Assembly: GCA_942159475.1 (NCBI GenBank)
Contig: OW804096.1
Location: forward strand, 126,408,941 to 126,472,940
Direction of reading: 5' to 3'
Origin: Sthenelais limicola
Lineage: Eukaryota > Annelida > Polychaeta > Phyllodocida > Sigalionidae
Length of the DNA: 64,000 bases
Shown: positions 48,752 to 61,114 of the stretch, piece by piece
How the letters are laid out: each line of letters opens with the position of its first letter
Position numbering within the stretch: position 1 is the first letter of the stretch
The notes under the pieces: generated by a model
Seen by the model: only the letters and a program-made list of their open reading frames with translations
Told to the model about the DNA's origin: nothing
Database searches by the model: none
Program-made: the position numbers and the translations under genes

Positions 48752-51700
48752 TCATCTAGGCCTGATTTTCTCATAGTTGAACTGTTGTTTCCGCTCCTGC
48801 ATGTAGCCATTTTTGTATTCAAATGTTCTCTTTTTGATGAAATGAAACTGCTCGCGAGCAAAGACATAAAATTCATTTTCCATTTTCCATACTTCGGACT
48901 CTTGGATCTTGACCACCGTGTCCGGGGATGGAGGGAGTTTGTTGAAGGTTTTCCTAAGGTGTGACTTGCGCCCTGGAAAAATAGCATCATTGTTAATTAT
49001 GGCTGAAATGCCCATAGCCACCAGAAGCGATAATGATATTATCCCTTGGCTTCAAGGTGTCAGATGAGGGGTTATTCATATAAAGACTTGTGGATATCAC
49101 AATCCCTTATCAAGCCAGCAAAGATGCCTATCATTTAGAATAAATGAATTTCAAGCACATGTGTTTTAGGTTTCCTCTCGCTATTAAGCACTATATATTA
49201 CAATCAAAATCAGCTATTTGAAACCATTCGTATTTAAAGTTTTGATTTAGCTATATACATTGTGCAGATATACACTGTTCTCAGCCTTAGCTGATATCAT
49301 TATATCATTGACATCGAGGTAAATGACAGCTAGATAGTCAGAATATAACTTTACATGTTGACCGCAGTGTATTATAGCAATATGAGAACCTACCAGTGTT
49401 ATATAGTTGTGTAGCTCCGGCAAAGAAGCGAGGTAGAGCAGCTTCGAGGACTGCTACAAAGTCCCCAAGTTCTTCTGTGACTCCAACAAGCATATAATTG
49501 TTGACAAGGTTATATTTAGCCATCTCTAAGGCCCATCTGTTGCCAGGAATCCTGCAAAATATCCCAATCATATTATCATACAAATCATATACTAATCATA
49601 CCAATGATCGAATCATATCTTCGCAAGGTAGGCAATTTTGGAAGACATTATTCAATATATGTAAAGAGTCAAACATTCATGAAATATGTAAAATAATGAA
49701 TAATAATTGTTATCCAATTGGTCCAATACTTAATAATAAAGATTGTCAACTACATCATGAGAAAGATACAGAGATATAATAGTTTTATTTTCCTACCAAT
49801 TTAACTAATTAAATAATATTTCAATGGATTGTACTTACCAGCATTCACTAGCATGACCACAAAAGAAAGGAATCTGCATCCAGAGATTCTCTGGATCACA
49901 GTCTGGCCCATCTGCAGCCACACACTCATCAAATGTCTGAAATGTAACAGGAGAGGTGTTATTTAAAACACGTTTAAGACAACTTTTACAAAGAAACCGA
50001 TTCTAAAAAATGAATCACATGAAAACATTAATCTACCCTCTGCCTTTTCAGCACTATAACTTGCATCCATTTTTTTTTCTAAGGGACGAATAATTTAAGA
50101 AAGTGAGCAGTTTATGAAAAAAGAATTATATTATATTATAATGCTCTTACCTCTTTGTTGCCGGATCTACGACGTTTGATGTGAGGCCTAAAGTCATCTC
50201 CATGCCGTATGAAGTAGTAGTAAGATACAAGACGGTCTAAAGGATCACGTACTATGTTTATGTACAAGGGCTTTGATGCTACACCAAATCTGCAAATAGA
50301 AAACAATAACAATAAATATTATTACTATTTCTAATCATGTGATATGTCAGAACCATATGTGATAAAGCTCAGCGAAACTTGAGTTTAGTACACATATATC
50401 TTCATTTTTCAATAGTTTAAGTAGTGTACTTTCATCTATTTTCTTGTAATTAATCCACTTCCCCCTGCTTAGAATATCCTTCCAAATTGGGGATCTATGT
50501 AAGGGATTTATTAAAAAATAAACATTCGTTTATCAATCGCCCTATTTGTTAACTTAAAGGGGCCGTGGTCTCGCGGTTCTTTATACAAACATTTATAAAC
50601 AGCTCTACGGCAACGCAGCCCAACACAGGCGTGTGGTTTCAAGGTGTCAAAACCTTCACAAAAAAAGCGAAAGTTTAGGAGACATATTGAAGATGGAAGT
50701 GACCAGCGGGACAGTAGTTTTAAATTGAAGCTCAATGGCCATGGACTGGTGTATACCTTCCCCAAGCATACTCAAACACAAGAGGAAAACATCACATCAC
50801 ATCAGGAGGCCAGGAATCCAAGCTAAATTCTGTTCACACTTTTTTAAACGTTCACTTGTATTTATCGAGAGATGGTAAGGGAGGTGAAGGCGAGAGCTTT
50901 CTACGGTTTGTGTAAAGAAGAGAAGAGTGACTAAGAGGCCTGGAGCGAGGAAAGTTTATCGCACTGCCCCCTACTGGATAAATTATAGGTTAACGCATTC
51001 CTTCTCTCGGCTCCACACTAGGGGGTAGGGCAGAGCTAGGGACACACAATAAAGCTAGTGTCCCACAGTAGTGGTCTCTCAGAAGTGGTCCGTCTATTAG
51101 ACCTCCTCCCTGGATGAGAAAGAAATCTTAAGCGGAATACATTTTAGAGCCTTCTTTCAATACGACTAATATTACAGAGTGTTTTCTTGATTGATATAAG
51201 TGGGGATTCGGTGTTTCTTGGCTTGTAAAGAGGGGATGCTGATGACCGATTTGGAGTATATACTGGTGTAATGTACTTTAATTTGAGTCTATATGACAAG
51301 CGTATGAGATAATTCAACTCATATTTATTGTTCATGAAAAAAGAATGGAAGCAGTGTAGGACGAGCCGTCAAATAAATCTCGAAGTTCACAATGATAAGC
51401 TAAAGGCAAGCACAGAATACTAAGGAATATAACCAGGAGATAATATTAGCGAAGAATAAATCCGATTTTCATATGGGGTTACTTTACGCCGCTTTTATCA
51501 AAATACGTTCGTATATTTGGTCTTATCGGTGCGAGATAGGAAACACGCTAACAGGATGTAATACCCGACTCTTTTTGATTATTAGCAATGGTTCTTATAT
51601 ACATGCGCATAACAATAGACAGCTATATATTTGCACGTGGCTGGCCTTTGATAACCCAGTCATGTCTTATTTGTGTCTCGCCATTGCGCTCCACCGATTG

Positions 51701-54700
51701 AACGTTTTTGATACAAGATATTCTTATAGATGAAAAGAGAACCGAATACAAAGAGAATGCTGCGCCATTAGACTTTGCTGCCAAAGATACAGTCACAAAT
51801 AATAACGATTGTAATCGTTATAAGGGGGACTATTACATTTTTACCTAGGCAATTGAATGCAATGTATTAACTCTAACCACTCCAATGATATATATCAGAT
51901 CTAACAACAAACCCATAATCATATATCAATTGAATTGAAACCAAGATAATTTAAAGTTAAAAGAACTTTCATAGAATACCCGGTAGCTTTAAACTATGTC
52001 CCTAACAATCATCGTTCAGCCACTCAGTCTTTTTACCTCAGACAGTTTTCAAATATACCTCAAATGAACACCTCTAAAGTATGAATAAGCAAGACTTGAA
52101 CATCCATCAAACAGATTGAACTGATAAGGAGGTCCCAGTATTTCTCCACGCCTTCCTCATCTCCTGGCCCCATAGACAGGCTATATTATGGCAAGGGTTG
52201 TCAGTAGTATATGGAATGGAGCGCCAAGTTCAGGAATGCTTTAAGGGGGAAATGATGAATGCCTTCTCTCTCGAGGTCCTTCATACCCACTCCAATACAA
52301 AGGCTCTATAGGTCTTGTTGACATCGGGGGAAATTGACAGGCTCGAGGCCCTGAGTGTGGATTACTTCCGCCTCGCTGTAGCAGCCAATCAGATCTCCTC
52401 GCGCAGAATGCAAGATGCAATCTGATTGGTCAGCGCGGCAAGTGTCAGCTTGTGAGGCGAATTGAATGGAATCTAGGGATGGAGCGACTCAGAATGAAAT
52501 GAGTGGTTCGTGGGATGTCCTGGGCTTAATATCCAAGCTGGCACTCCGTCTTATTTGAGTCGGTTGCCATGACAATCGGGCACTATCACACTGGTAGGTC
52601 CCCCAAAATGGCTACTGTAATGTCTGGGTACTCTAGGTACCAATTAGTTCTCAAGATCCTGATCGTGGGACGACTTTTTAACAGAATGACAATAAGTACC
52701 TTACAAAAGTCAATGTTAGAATAGAAAATGGAAGACAATTTGAATAGCAAGATCGAGAGGACAAAATCAAAGAAGAAATAAGCGATATTAACCAATAATA
52801 AAGTTATAGAATATGTAGGCCTAGTTACATTTAAAGAAATGGCCACGAATGGAACACATACCCAAGAACATTTTCGTGATACCATATTATATTGAAGAGG
52901 AGTAATTCATATTTAGGAGATAATAAGATCGGTAGACTAGTAGTGTCCGCCTTGTAAAAGATACAAGGTGACGGGGAGGGAATCATTTGAGTAGTTTTTG
53001 TGTTTAGGTAACTGCTAATAGGGACCACGAACACACTGAGCTCTTAAACGCCGGTCTCCTTATTGCACCTAATTAGAGCATTGTCATTGAGAAAAGCCAA
53101 GTCTGTTTTCATCCCTCACCATAGGGTTGACAATATTTTGCTTCTATATATTGGTTTCAGGAACCTCTTAGGATGCAGGAACCTTTATCCAGAAAGTTGT
53201 AATCAAAAGCAAAACCAGGGCCACTCGGCCAAGTCAAACCACTCCACTCCATGCTGGACCTCATGACAACTGAATGAGAATCTTGCCACTGAAATGAAAC
53301 CGGATATGGTGGCTATCCCGTCACACTATGGGAAAACACGACCGAAAAAATGTTTCTTTTCAATGCCATCGCCTTCGGGAGACTCATAGAATTTCCAAAT
53401 TCTCGTGCAGCGGGCTATTTGCCGATCAAGTAGACTGGAAATGAAATTTAATCAGATGTGGACAAAAATTATTAGGTCCATGACTTGATTAAACATGTTT
53501 CATCATGGAACTATAAAAACACAAAGTGTCCACATATTTGCAATTGTGTGAGTTTTTTGTCAGAGAAAAGCGAAGTTAAAAAATGGGCGGGCCACAAAAT
53601 AACATTTATGGGAGAAGGGCTGCGGGGGGTCGGGCTAGTGGCTCCAAGTCGGTCCAAATCAGGAGTGTTGAAGGAAAGTCCATTGTTGCAGTACGTAGAC
53701 CAACTCCAGGTTATACTTTCATCACAAGTCCCCCAAAACTGTTCAGAAATATCTAATATCAATAATCGATGGGAACGTTAGATCACTTAGCTGAAACTCA
53801 TTTCCCTATGAGTATGTCGTATGGTAAAAGTATTAACCATCGTGTAGTAAAAATGTCAACCGTCGAGGGGGGGGGGGGGGGGGGATATTAATCCCCATGT
53901 GGTTAATATATGATTTGCATTCAAGATTATATTGAACATTCTCTAATTATCTATTAATTCATAGAATTTTCGTCGGTAACAGTTGTGAAGTCTGACATTT
54001 TGAAAGATGTGACATGCGCACATGAACTATACATTGCGTCAAAGATTGAGAAAGGAGGATAGTAGTAAAATCAGCAAATATATCTAGCAAGTAGTTATTT
54101 CAATGTCATCTGCCGTCTTCCTCAGCTCAGCCTTTCCAGAAGTATGAGTGTTGGGCCATTTCCCCCAGGTATAGCTCCCACCATGAATACAATGCTTCTT
54201 TGGGGAATCATGCGAACGGTACTTGGCTGCCTCACAACAAAAACAAGTGAAAAATAAAACGATGGGTAGGGGTGATATTCTGATGACGATTTCGGCACGT
54301 AATACAACACACCGGTTGTTGTAATAATGACAGTTTAAAGAGTGTACTCACGCTTGTTCCACCGATATACCAGAATCTTGACACCCCCCCCCCCCATCCC
54401 ACCCACTCCTTTGACCGCCCACCCACCTGCAACACCCCCATGTCCCCTTCCACCTTCAGTTACAGGTGTCATTCAGCCAATCAGAAACGCCAGCCTAATC
54501 ACGCCAGTGCTGTCACCTGGTGACCGCCTCGACACACTGGGTCCTCATTAGGGCCCCGCAGAGATACGTCATTAATGATTCAGCACACTCCCCCAACACA
54601 CCAGTGCCCACTATAACAAAACACTTCTTCCTCCTCTTCTCCCTACTGTTTTAAACTTTACAGCACAGAAACAGGGCGTGGATAGAATAAGAATCTTTTT

Positions 54701-57700
54701 CGGATTCTAAGCATTCTCGGAGAAACAAATGGCAGATGGTTTGGAATGGCAATTCTATGTTTCTGGCAGATATAGTGCCGGAAGGTATTTGTGTGACGCA
54801 ATACATTTATAAAGTAAATATGATTGATAGCAACTTGTTGAATAATTGCTATGAATTAATTTTCAGTACGCCAGCAAGGCTCAGGCGGCTGAGGAAAGAC
54901 TGTAGTACAATTACTCCCAACGCCCTGCATGCCGTAGTATTTATTCCCGTTAGCTTTCCTTCCTCTTTAACACCAAGGCACAATCAGAGTGAATCATTTC
55001 AACTTCTCATTCCAATTCACCTGATAAATCAAAACAAGAAGAGCTTCTCAGCCAACATCTCTGGATCCGTTCGCCCGCCAGCTCCTCTTTCTATTGAGAC
55101 ACCGGCGAGGATTAGTCTTAAGGGTTTTTCCCCTTCGGAGGCGATGGAGAAAATTTGCGAACTTTTAAAGAGAAGGAATGGGAATGGGAGATCACGGCGG
55201 TTTAGAGTTAAGGGGAGTGTCTGCGGGTGGGGAACTTGTCGTCTAAATGACACAACAGCAGTGCAAATGTCCACAAATGAACAGACGCAAGTCCCCTAAC
55301 AAGATTGCAAGCGACCTCAGCGTTCCTCCATTTGTGCACCGCTTTAAAGAAAGCAATATAGTTAATGCCGGTGATTCATCCCAAGTGATGAGATCGGGTC
55401 TTCGCGCGAGATGCAACAGTTCTCTCAATAACACTGGCGAAAACCGGCATAACAAGATCTCTGGTAATACCCACCAAACAATCTCAGCGAAATGCAGCTT
55501 TCTTAACATTGAATAGTGAGTGGAAATAAGGAGATGGTTTGGAAGAGGAGATTCTTGGAGGAGACGCCAATTATTTACAGAGTTCACATGATAGCAAACG
55601 ATGAGTTATTTGCCAAACTATCCACTTTAGGTTGAAATTATAAATAAAAGTTATAAGTATGAGGAGGAGACAAGAATTCAATATCCTCTTTTCATTTATT
55701 TCTTAAAGTCAGCCTCTGGCATTCAAGACAGGAGGAGCATGGCCTTTTAATAAACACATGAAACCAGGTTCAGGGAAAAAACCAATGGAAAATCTCCTGC
55801 TTTCCGGCAAGTGAATTGAAATAGAGTATTTATGTAAAGGATCCTTTTAAAATCAGATCTTTCATTTCTTTTAGAGCCAATATTTACCAGAAGGAAATTG
55901 CACGTATTTTGACGAAGGATGCCCGGCTTTGACCATATTTTAGATCAGACTAGTTTTACCATTTACATTTTAAGAAGCTCGTCCATTTTCAGGAACACCA
56001 GTCAATAAGGGGGAGCACTCGCCAAACTTTGTGGACATGGAAATGCTGTTTATCTAAATGCATTTCAGAAGTCGTCCGAGCAAATACAATTGAATTTCAG
56101 GTCCGGGGGATTTCATTATGCAGAAATGTTTCATTTTGCATAATTTCGGGTAGAAAACAAGACAAATTCAAACCTGTGATGAACCTGTGAAATTGATAGA
56201 CACTGTACCAGGGCGAGAGCCCAGAAATGGCGAGCTTGGAACAAAGCATGCATTAGCGATTCGGGCCACCAGAAAGAGAAACTCATTCCCAATATTTCTC
56301 ATTTTCTAAATCTAAGCGTGAGTCCGCAACATGTGCATTTTTTTTGCGTCAAATAATTTATTCTATTTGCTGTGAACAGTGAAATGTGTTATCTCTCAAA
56401 CGATGAAAACTGAAAAAAAACTAACACAATACCCCCCCCCCCCCCCCCACCCATAAATTGATCAAAATGCCCAACATTCAGTGAGATAATTAATGTGTGC
56501 ATTAATGTGTCCCATTAAGCCACTTATTCTCAAATAAACCGTACATCAGAACTAGGATTGTACAGATGTAAGTGAACTACTGTTCGCCACATTACGAATA
56601 ACCAGAGCAAACAAAGCTAGAGCCAATTTCGTATTATTTCTAATTCTAACACACTGCAGGATAATTTGGAAAAGCCATTTAACTCCCATGGGAGACCAGC
56701 AAACCACATGAACTCAGGCTCCATTAGGAGAAGCTACATTCACCATTTCGACTATAGACACGCGTCTTTGAAGAGGGGTTGTAAATTAAGGGCATGGCCT
56801 TGTTATTTTCTTTCCTAATTTCTCCCACAGCGCGGATGGTAACTAGCAAGGCAAACCAATGGTTTTCATTTATGATGGGAATAATTAAGACAGCAGGAGT
56901 GGAATTTCCAGACGAACATAAAATACAGGATAATTATGCGATGAACCAAACATTCTATAATCGCTTAGAACGTGTAAGTTCAGTCTCCAATTTATCCAGA
57001 TTCTAACATTGTTCATATATGTATGCTCCCTTCGCATTGCACTGACCGTACTTTGGATCATATTCAAATAAAGATAATTGAAATAGTAAAGGAACTTGAA
57101 TAACTTAGATAAACACCTTTAAACTACAAATAAAAGCAAGCTTGTCATTTGAGAAACTCGGCATTAATCTGGTAGAAATTCCAGCCGATTCTGCGTTCAT
57201 CCAGCCAGAGGGTTCTTAGCAGAAAGCCACAGGTGGCGGTGGGAATGACAACTAGTTAATTGGAACTTGGGGATCCAAATGCGAAAAAGTTCCCACCACC
57301 TGAGGGGCGACTTCCCTGGTTATAAAACCAGCCATCCGTCAGAAACTTCCAAGGGCATCTGACTGTCCATCAATATTTCGCCAAACCCTGCAATGCTGCC
57401 ACTAGTTGACTGTTGAGAAGTATAAGCAGCTCTCCAGTACTGCACCTCGTTATGTCTCAAGATCCTGCACCGCTCTCGCCGGCCCCAGTCCCTGAGATGG
57501 TCAATTAAGATCATTTAACTTTTCTAGGCCGGGGACGACTGGCAGGGTAACGAGTCTCCAGAGAATATCAGGCCGTCACAAAAGCTTGGTAGGGTCTGAT
57601 AATGATGATAAACTGAGGAATCGAGCGGGCGCCTTAATAAAGAGAAAGTGCCACTTTAAATGCTGGCCTTTTCGGAACATGCTAACCCATATCAGAAAAT

Positions 57701-60700
57701 AGGTAAAAACATTGGCTCCCCAATTATAAATCTCCACACCACTAGCTTTGGATTCTGTCATCGAGGCTCGGTAGGAGAGGAGGAGAGCTAAAATTTGAAT
57801 CCTGCAGAGTTCGTGTCCTTTCAAAACCAATCTGATGTCTCAAGAAACGTTATGGATAAAGAAGATCCCCCCAGGGGAGTCGTACAAAGAATTCCCAGCG
57901 TTTTTGAAATAATGTTTTCATTGTTTCTTCCAAGAAGCTGAATTAATAAATATCCCCAGGTCCCTCTTCCCAAATACACGATGACCCACGCAGAATCAAA
58001 AGCAATCTCTTATTCTTGACAGAGGATCGTCGCACTGGGTTTAAACATTAGGGGAAAAGCTTTATTGCAACCACTAGGTTTTGCTCATGGCGAGGTGTGG
58101 CACCTTGAACATATTCGCTTCGGGTTGATGATAAATATGCCATGGCAACTAATCAGAAGCGGCGATATCATGAATGGTCTCTGAGCGCAGCAAATTGTAT
58201 GACTGATCACCTCTTACGCAGGACAAATGGCATATTAATTGGTCTGTGCTAAACCAACAAATCTATCTCTATTTTAGGGAGTACCTGATCCATAATGCAT
58301 TGCAAGCGCTGAGATGGGTAGGAATTATACCGGACCAACAGTCCCATTACATTAAGCTTAATCACCAAGCGTTTCATCAAGAACTTTTCGTGTTAACAGG
58401 TATAATTTGTAGAATAAAAAAAGAAATAAGAATCACTTGTTTTCGTTTAAGCTTGGAAAAATGAACTAAATCTTTCTCCTGTTCAGACGAACAATGATAA
58501 ACGGACAGTTTTATCCCCTTCATTCATGATGTAGACTAGACCATCTTGGAACACAGTCATTTTCTCTGTAAAAGATGTGCGGGTAAAAAATGAGACAGCT
58601 TTGACTCCCATTTCTTTTTGACATTTCCTATCTCCAGGGACAAGTCGCTTTTTCATTTTCCCTCGAAGTCTAAGAACACTAAATCTCAACATAAGTTTTA
58701 AAAAGTCACCCAGTCGCCATGGTAACTTCGGTTTATGCCTAAGCTGGGCTGAGTGACATGGATGCCCAGAGTACATGGTTTGACCATCAGCTAATGAGCG
58801 GTTGCCATAGTAACGGGTGATGCGATGAGAAGAGAGCATGGAAACAATCTAAAAGATTACTGGTAGTGTGAAAGGGGAAGGGTAGAGGAGATCATTTTGA
58901 TTATTGGGATCGCAGAGGACTGCATGGGAGAGAATAGAGAGAACAGGGCATTCTAGGATTCGCTCCTTCCCTACTATCTCATCTCCACACCATATCACTG
59001 GTGGCCATATACCTCTCACTTCTCACTTTCCTGACTTAAAAGTAAGATATAACTAATTCTAATAAATGTGTTTCACTCTTTATGTGACTGATGAAATCAG
59101 AATTATCAATAAATGTCAGTCTAATTGTATGATATCTGAATGTCTACATTATGAATTTAACGTTGCATAATAAGTCGAATACCATTGGTTCAGATCTCCA
59201 GCCTTTAATATCCCAATAAAAAAACCCAGCCAAATCCAGAATCCTCTACCCAGGTGGATCTAGCCCTTCATTGTTGTTCATTCCCCTATTTGGTATTGCT
59301 GACATGTCCACACTCTATTCAGATAGTATATGTATATCAGGTTGGGGACTTATTTGCTCTTCCGCCCATTCATCCCTGAATCCCATCACAACCAGTGCCC
59401 TCCCAACCTGCCCATGCACCAGTAGCACGGCCAAGACAATGGATCCTCATCACATCACCGTCATCGCGAGGCATCGTATTGTCTCAAGGAGAGTGTCTCA
59501 TCTCCATGTCGCTATTCTCTTGCTAATGTTGATAGGGTGGAAACAGACGCCTTGCTCTCACCCCTTGTTGTAATGGTCATCCAGACTAGCTATGGGTTTA
59601 GGAGAGAGGACGGATAGGCAGCTCAACAGGAGGAAAACCTGTTGAATGAACCCATCATTCATACTATGTCTGATTGGCATACCAACTTCAAGGTTGGTGT
59701 AAGGACATATCAGGTTTGCGAACGTATTTATGGGTTAGGTTAACCTGATCTGATCGCAAAAATATATTCTTCGCGGTATGAAGTGTAAGGTCATTGGGAT
59801 GCAATAAATAATTAACCAATCAAACCTTTCAGTTGTGATCTTGTAAACTTTGGTCTACTGAGAGCACAATTCTGGGTACTGATTATTTACAAGGGTAGAT
59901 TTGATTAATTAATTTACCCATTTTATAAGTCCGAATGCGGTCCGATGCCGTTGATAAGGAGGACCAGGTTAGTAATAGTAATCACTATCGATATCTGTTA
60001 GACACAGATAACATATGGATGACGTAAACACAAATGCTGGGAAAACTAACCATCCCAGTGTATGCCTTTAGGCCCCAGATCAATCGTGGTTGCGTAAAGA
60101 ATGAAAGAAAGTTTGAGAAACATTTTATCACATTAATCACCAGAGAAATCCACAATGGCAATAATCAATTCAAACACATCTTCGCATATAATCAACAGGT
60201 CGGCACTGCGAGAATCCATAGAAACAATGTTTGGAAAGTAATCTCTGCAATCATCTAGCGAGAACTGGGGGCGAATAAAGCCGATGAGGGATTGGTGGGA
60301 CAAAGGGGTCCGCAGGGCTCTTTTGTAATCCAGGAGTGAGCCACCACATAGAATGCAATTAGCCTGCCATTTCTCTTGATTAAATTTGCTCCTCATACTC
60401 ACTCTGGCCTAATGAATCAAATCAGAATGCTGATCTTACGGCAAGTTACATTAGAGTCGAATGATGAGTATTGAACTCCTACGTCTGTGTGGTTTAACGA
60501 ACAAATACAGTTTACTCATTTATTCTCAATTAAAGCAAAATTACGTTTTTCTGATGGTAACCAAAAAGTAAAGATCTCAGTGTTAGGGCATCAATACAAT
60601 CATCGCAAAAGCTAAAGCGGTTCAGACATCCGGATGGCAATGTTCAGTTTAGATGAGCGAAGGATAACACTGCATGCATACGGTCTTCGCGATCTAAGTT

Positions 60701-61114
60701 TGCAATATGACATGAGGTGATGTATATTGAATGGAAATAGAATCAATTGCATACAGCTATGTGCCTCTAGCGTGCACGAAGCTAACAATATTGCCTCCAC
60801 GCCAAGTCATTACAGACTCCCTCCATATCCTTAATTCTCATAGATTATTGCAATCAAGCACCCTTATATTGTATCCCAGAGCGACAAACGCGTACATTCA
60901 TAGATGGTGTATAGAACTGAATATAATTAACACGAGACAGCAGAGTTTAATCAAGTGCCTATTTGATATACATATATATATAAATCACAGACAATATATT
61001 CAAAAATATAAACAGAGGTTGTACTTACGTGGAGAATTCTAGGTAGGCCAAATGACCATGATAAAGTGCAGGCTTTTTACTGTGCCAATTTGTTATGTTA
61101 TTTACAAAGCGCAT
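48752..61114 (-). CDS. HS2ST1: Heparan sulfate 2-O-sulfotransferase 1, last five exons (5' end outside the window)
   Basis: Golgi type II membrane enzyme that moves sulfate from PAPS to O-2 of iduronic acid in heparan sulfate. Exons in transcript order: 61029-61114, 50151-50289, 49839-49936, 49394-49551, 48752-48972. All phases agree, giving 233 residues that match the C-terminal two thirds of the roughly 356-residue vertebrate protein. Exon 61029-61114 encodes [10 protein letters not shown] and [10 protein letters not shown], which holds the catalytic His pair. The next has the 3'-phosphate-binding [14 protein letters not shown]. The third has the conserved disulfide cysteines ([22 protein letters not shown]). 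Then come [17 protein letters not shown] and, in the last exon, VWKMENEFY, with the end FNYEKIRPR. The signal anchor and the 5'-phosphosulfate loop are missing, and I could not find them up to base 64000. The apparent ATG at 61112-61114 is an internal codon. Confidence 0.93.
52384..52434. promoter_or_regulatory. Facing CCAAT-box pair
   Basis: AGCCAATCAG (52384-52393) and CTGATTGGTC (52423-52432) are full NF-Y-type CCAAT boxes in opposite orientation, about 30 bases apart, around a CpG-containing core. Such a pair is common in promoters and enhancers. No adjacent transcript start is evident, so it may be an intronic enhancer or promoter. Confidence 0.4.
53867..53884 (+). repeat. G18 homopolymer
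   Basis: Eighteen consecutive G lie in the HS2ST1 intron. The run can form a G-quadruplex and is prone to length errors in sequencing. Confidence 0.95.
54384..54395 (+). repeat. C12 homopolymer in a C-rich tract
   Basis: Twelve consecutive C are followed by a C-rich stretch to about 54450 (CCATCCCACCCACTCC and similar). The minus strand is therefore G-rich and quadruplex-prone. Confidence 0.9.
56115..56144. promoter_or_regulatory. Inverted octamer/POU-like motif pair
   Basis: ATTATGCAGAAATG (56115-56128) and CATTTTGCATAAT (56132-56144) are near-perfect inverted copies separated by three bases. Each contains an ATGCA/TGCAT half-site as in POU-domain binding sites. This is a candidate protein-binding palindrome in the large intron. 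Confidence 0.35.
56432..56448 (+). repeat. C17 homopolymer
   Basis: Seventeen consecutive C lie in the HS2ST1 intron. The G-rich strand is opposite to that of the G18 run at 53867. Confidence 0.95.

Larger units (their letters stand above)
50290..61028 (-). other. 10.7-kb intron of HS2ST1
   Basis: The intron is bounded by donor GTAAGT (plus 61023-61028) and acceptor TTTGCAG (from plus 50290). No coding exon of HS2ST1 or another gene is supported inside. The 52.3-58.9 kb part is less AT-rich and has fewer stops, with long chance frames on both strands (for example 54736-55299). It holds homopolymer runs (53867-53884, 54384-54395, 56432-56448), a facing CCAAT pair (52384-52434) and an inverted pair of octamer-like sites (56115-56144). 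It may house regulatory elements. Confidence 0.7.

Noticed and set aside
54736..55299. 187-codon plus-strand open frame in the HS2ST1 intron
   Set aside because: No recognisable domain, stop-poor region with overlapping antisense frames, no promoter or splice context; treated as chance.
61029..61114. ATG at the start of this exon as the HS2ST1 start codon
   Set aside because: It follows an acceptor with a long pyrimidine tract and aligns to the middle of the family; the membrane anchor and 5' sulfate-binding loop must lie upstream.
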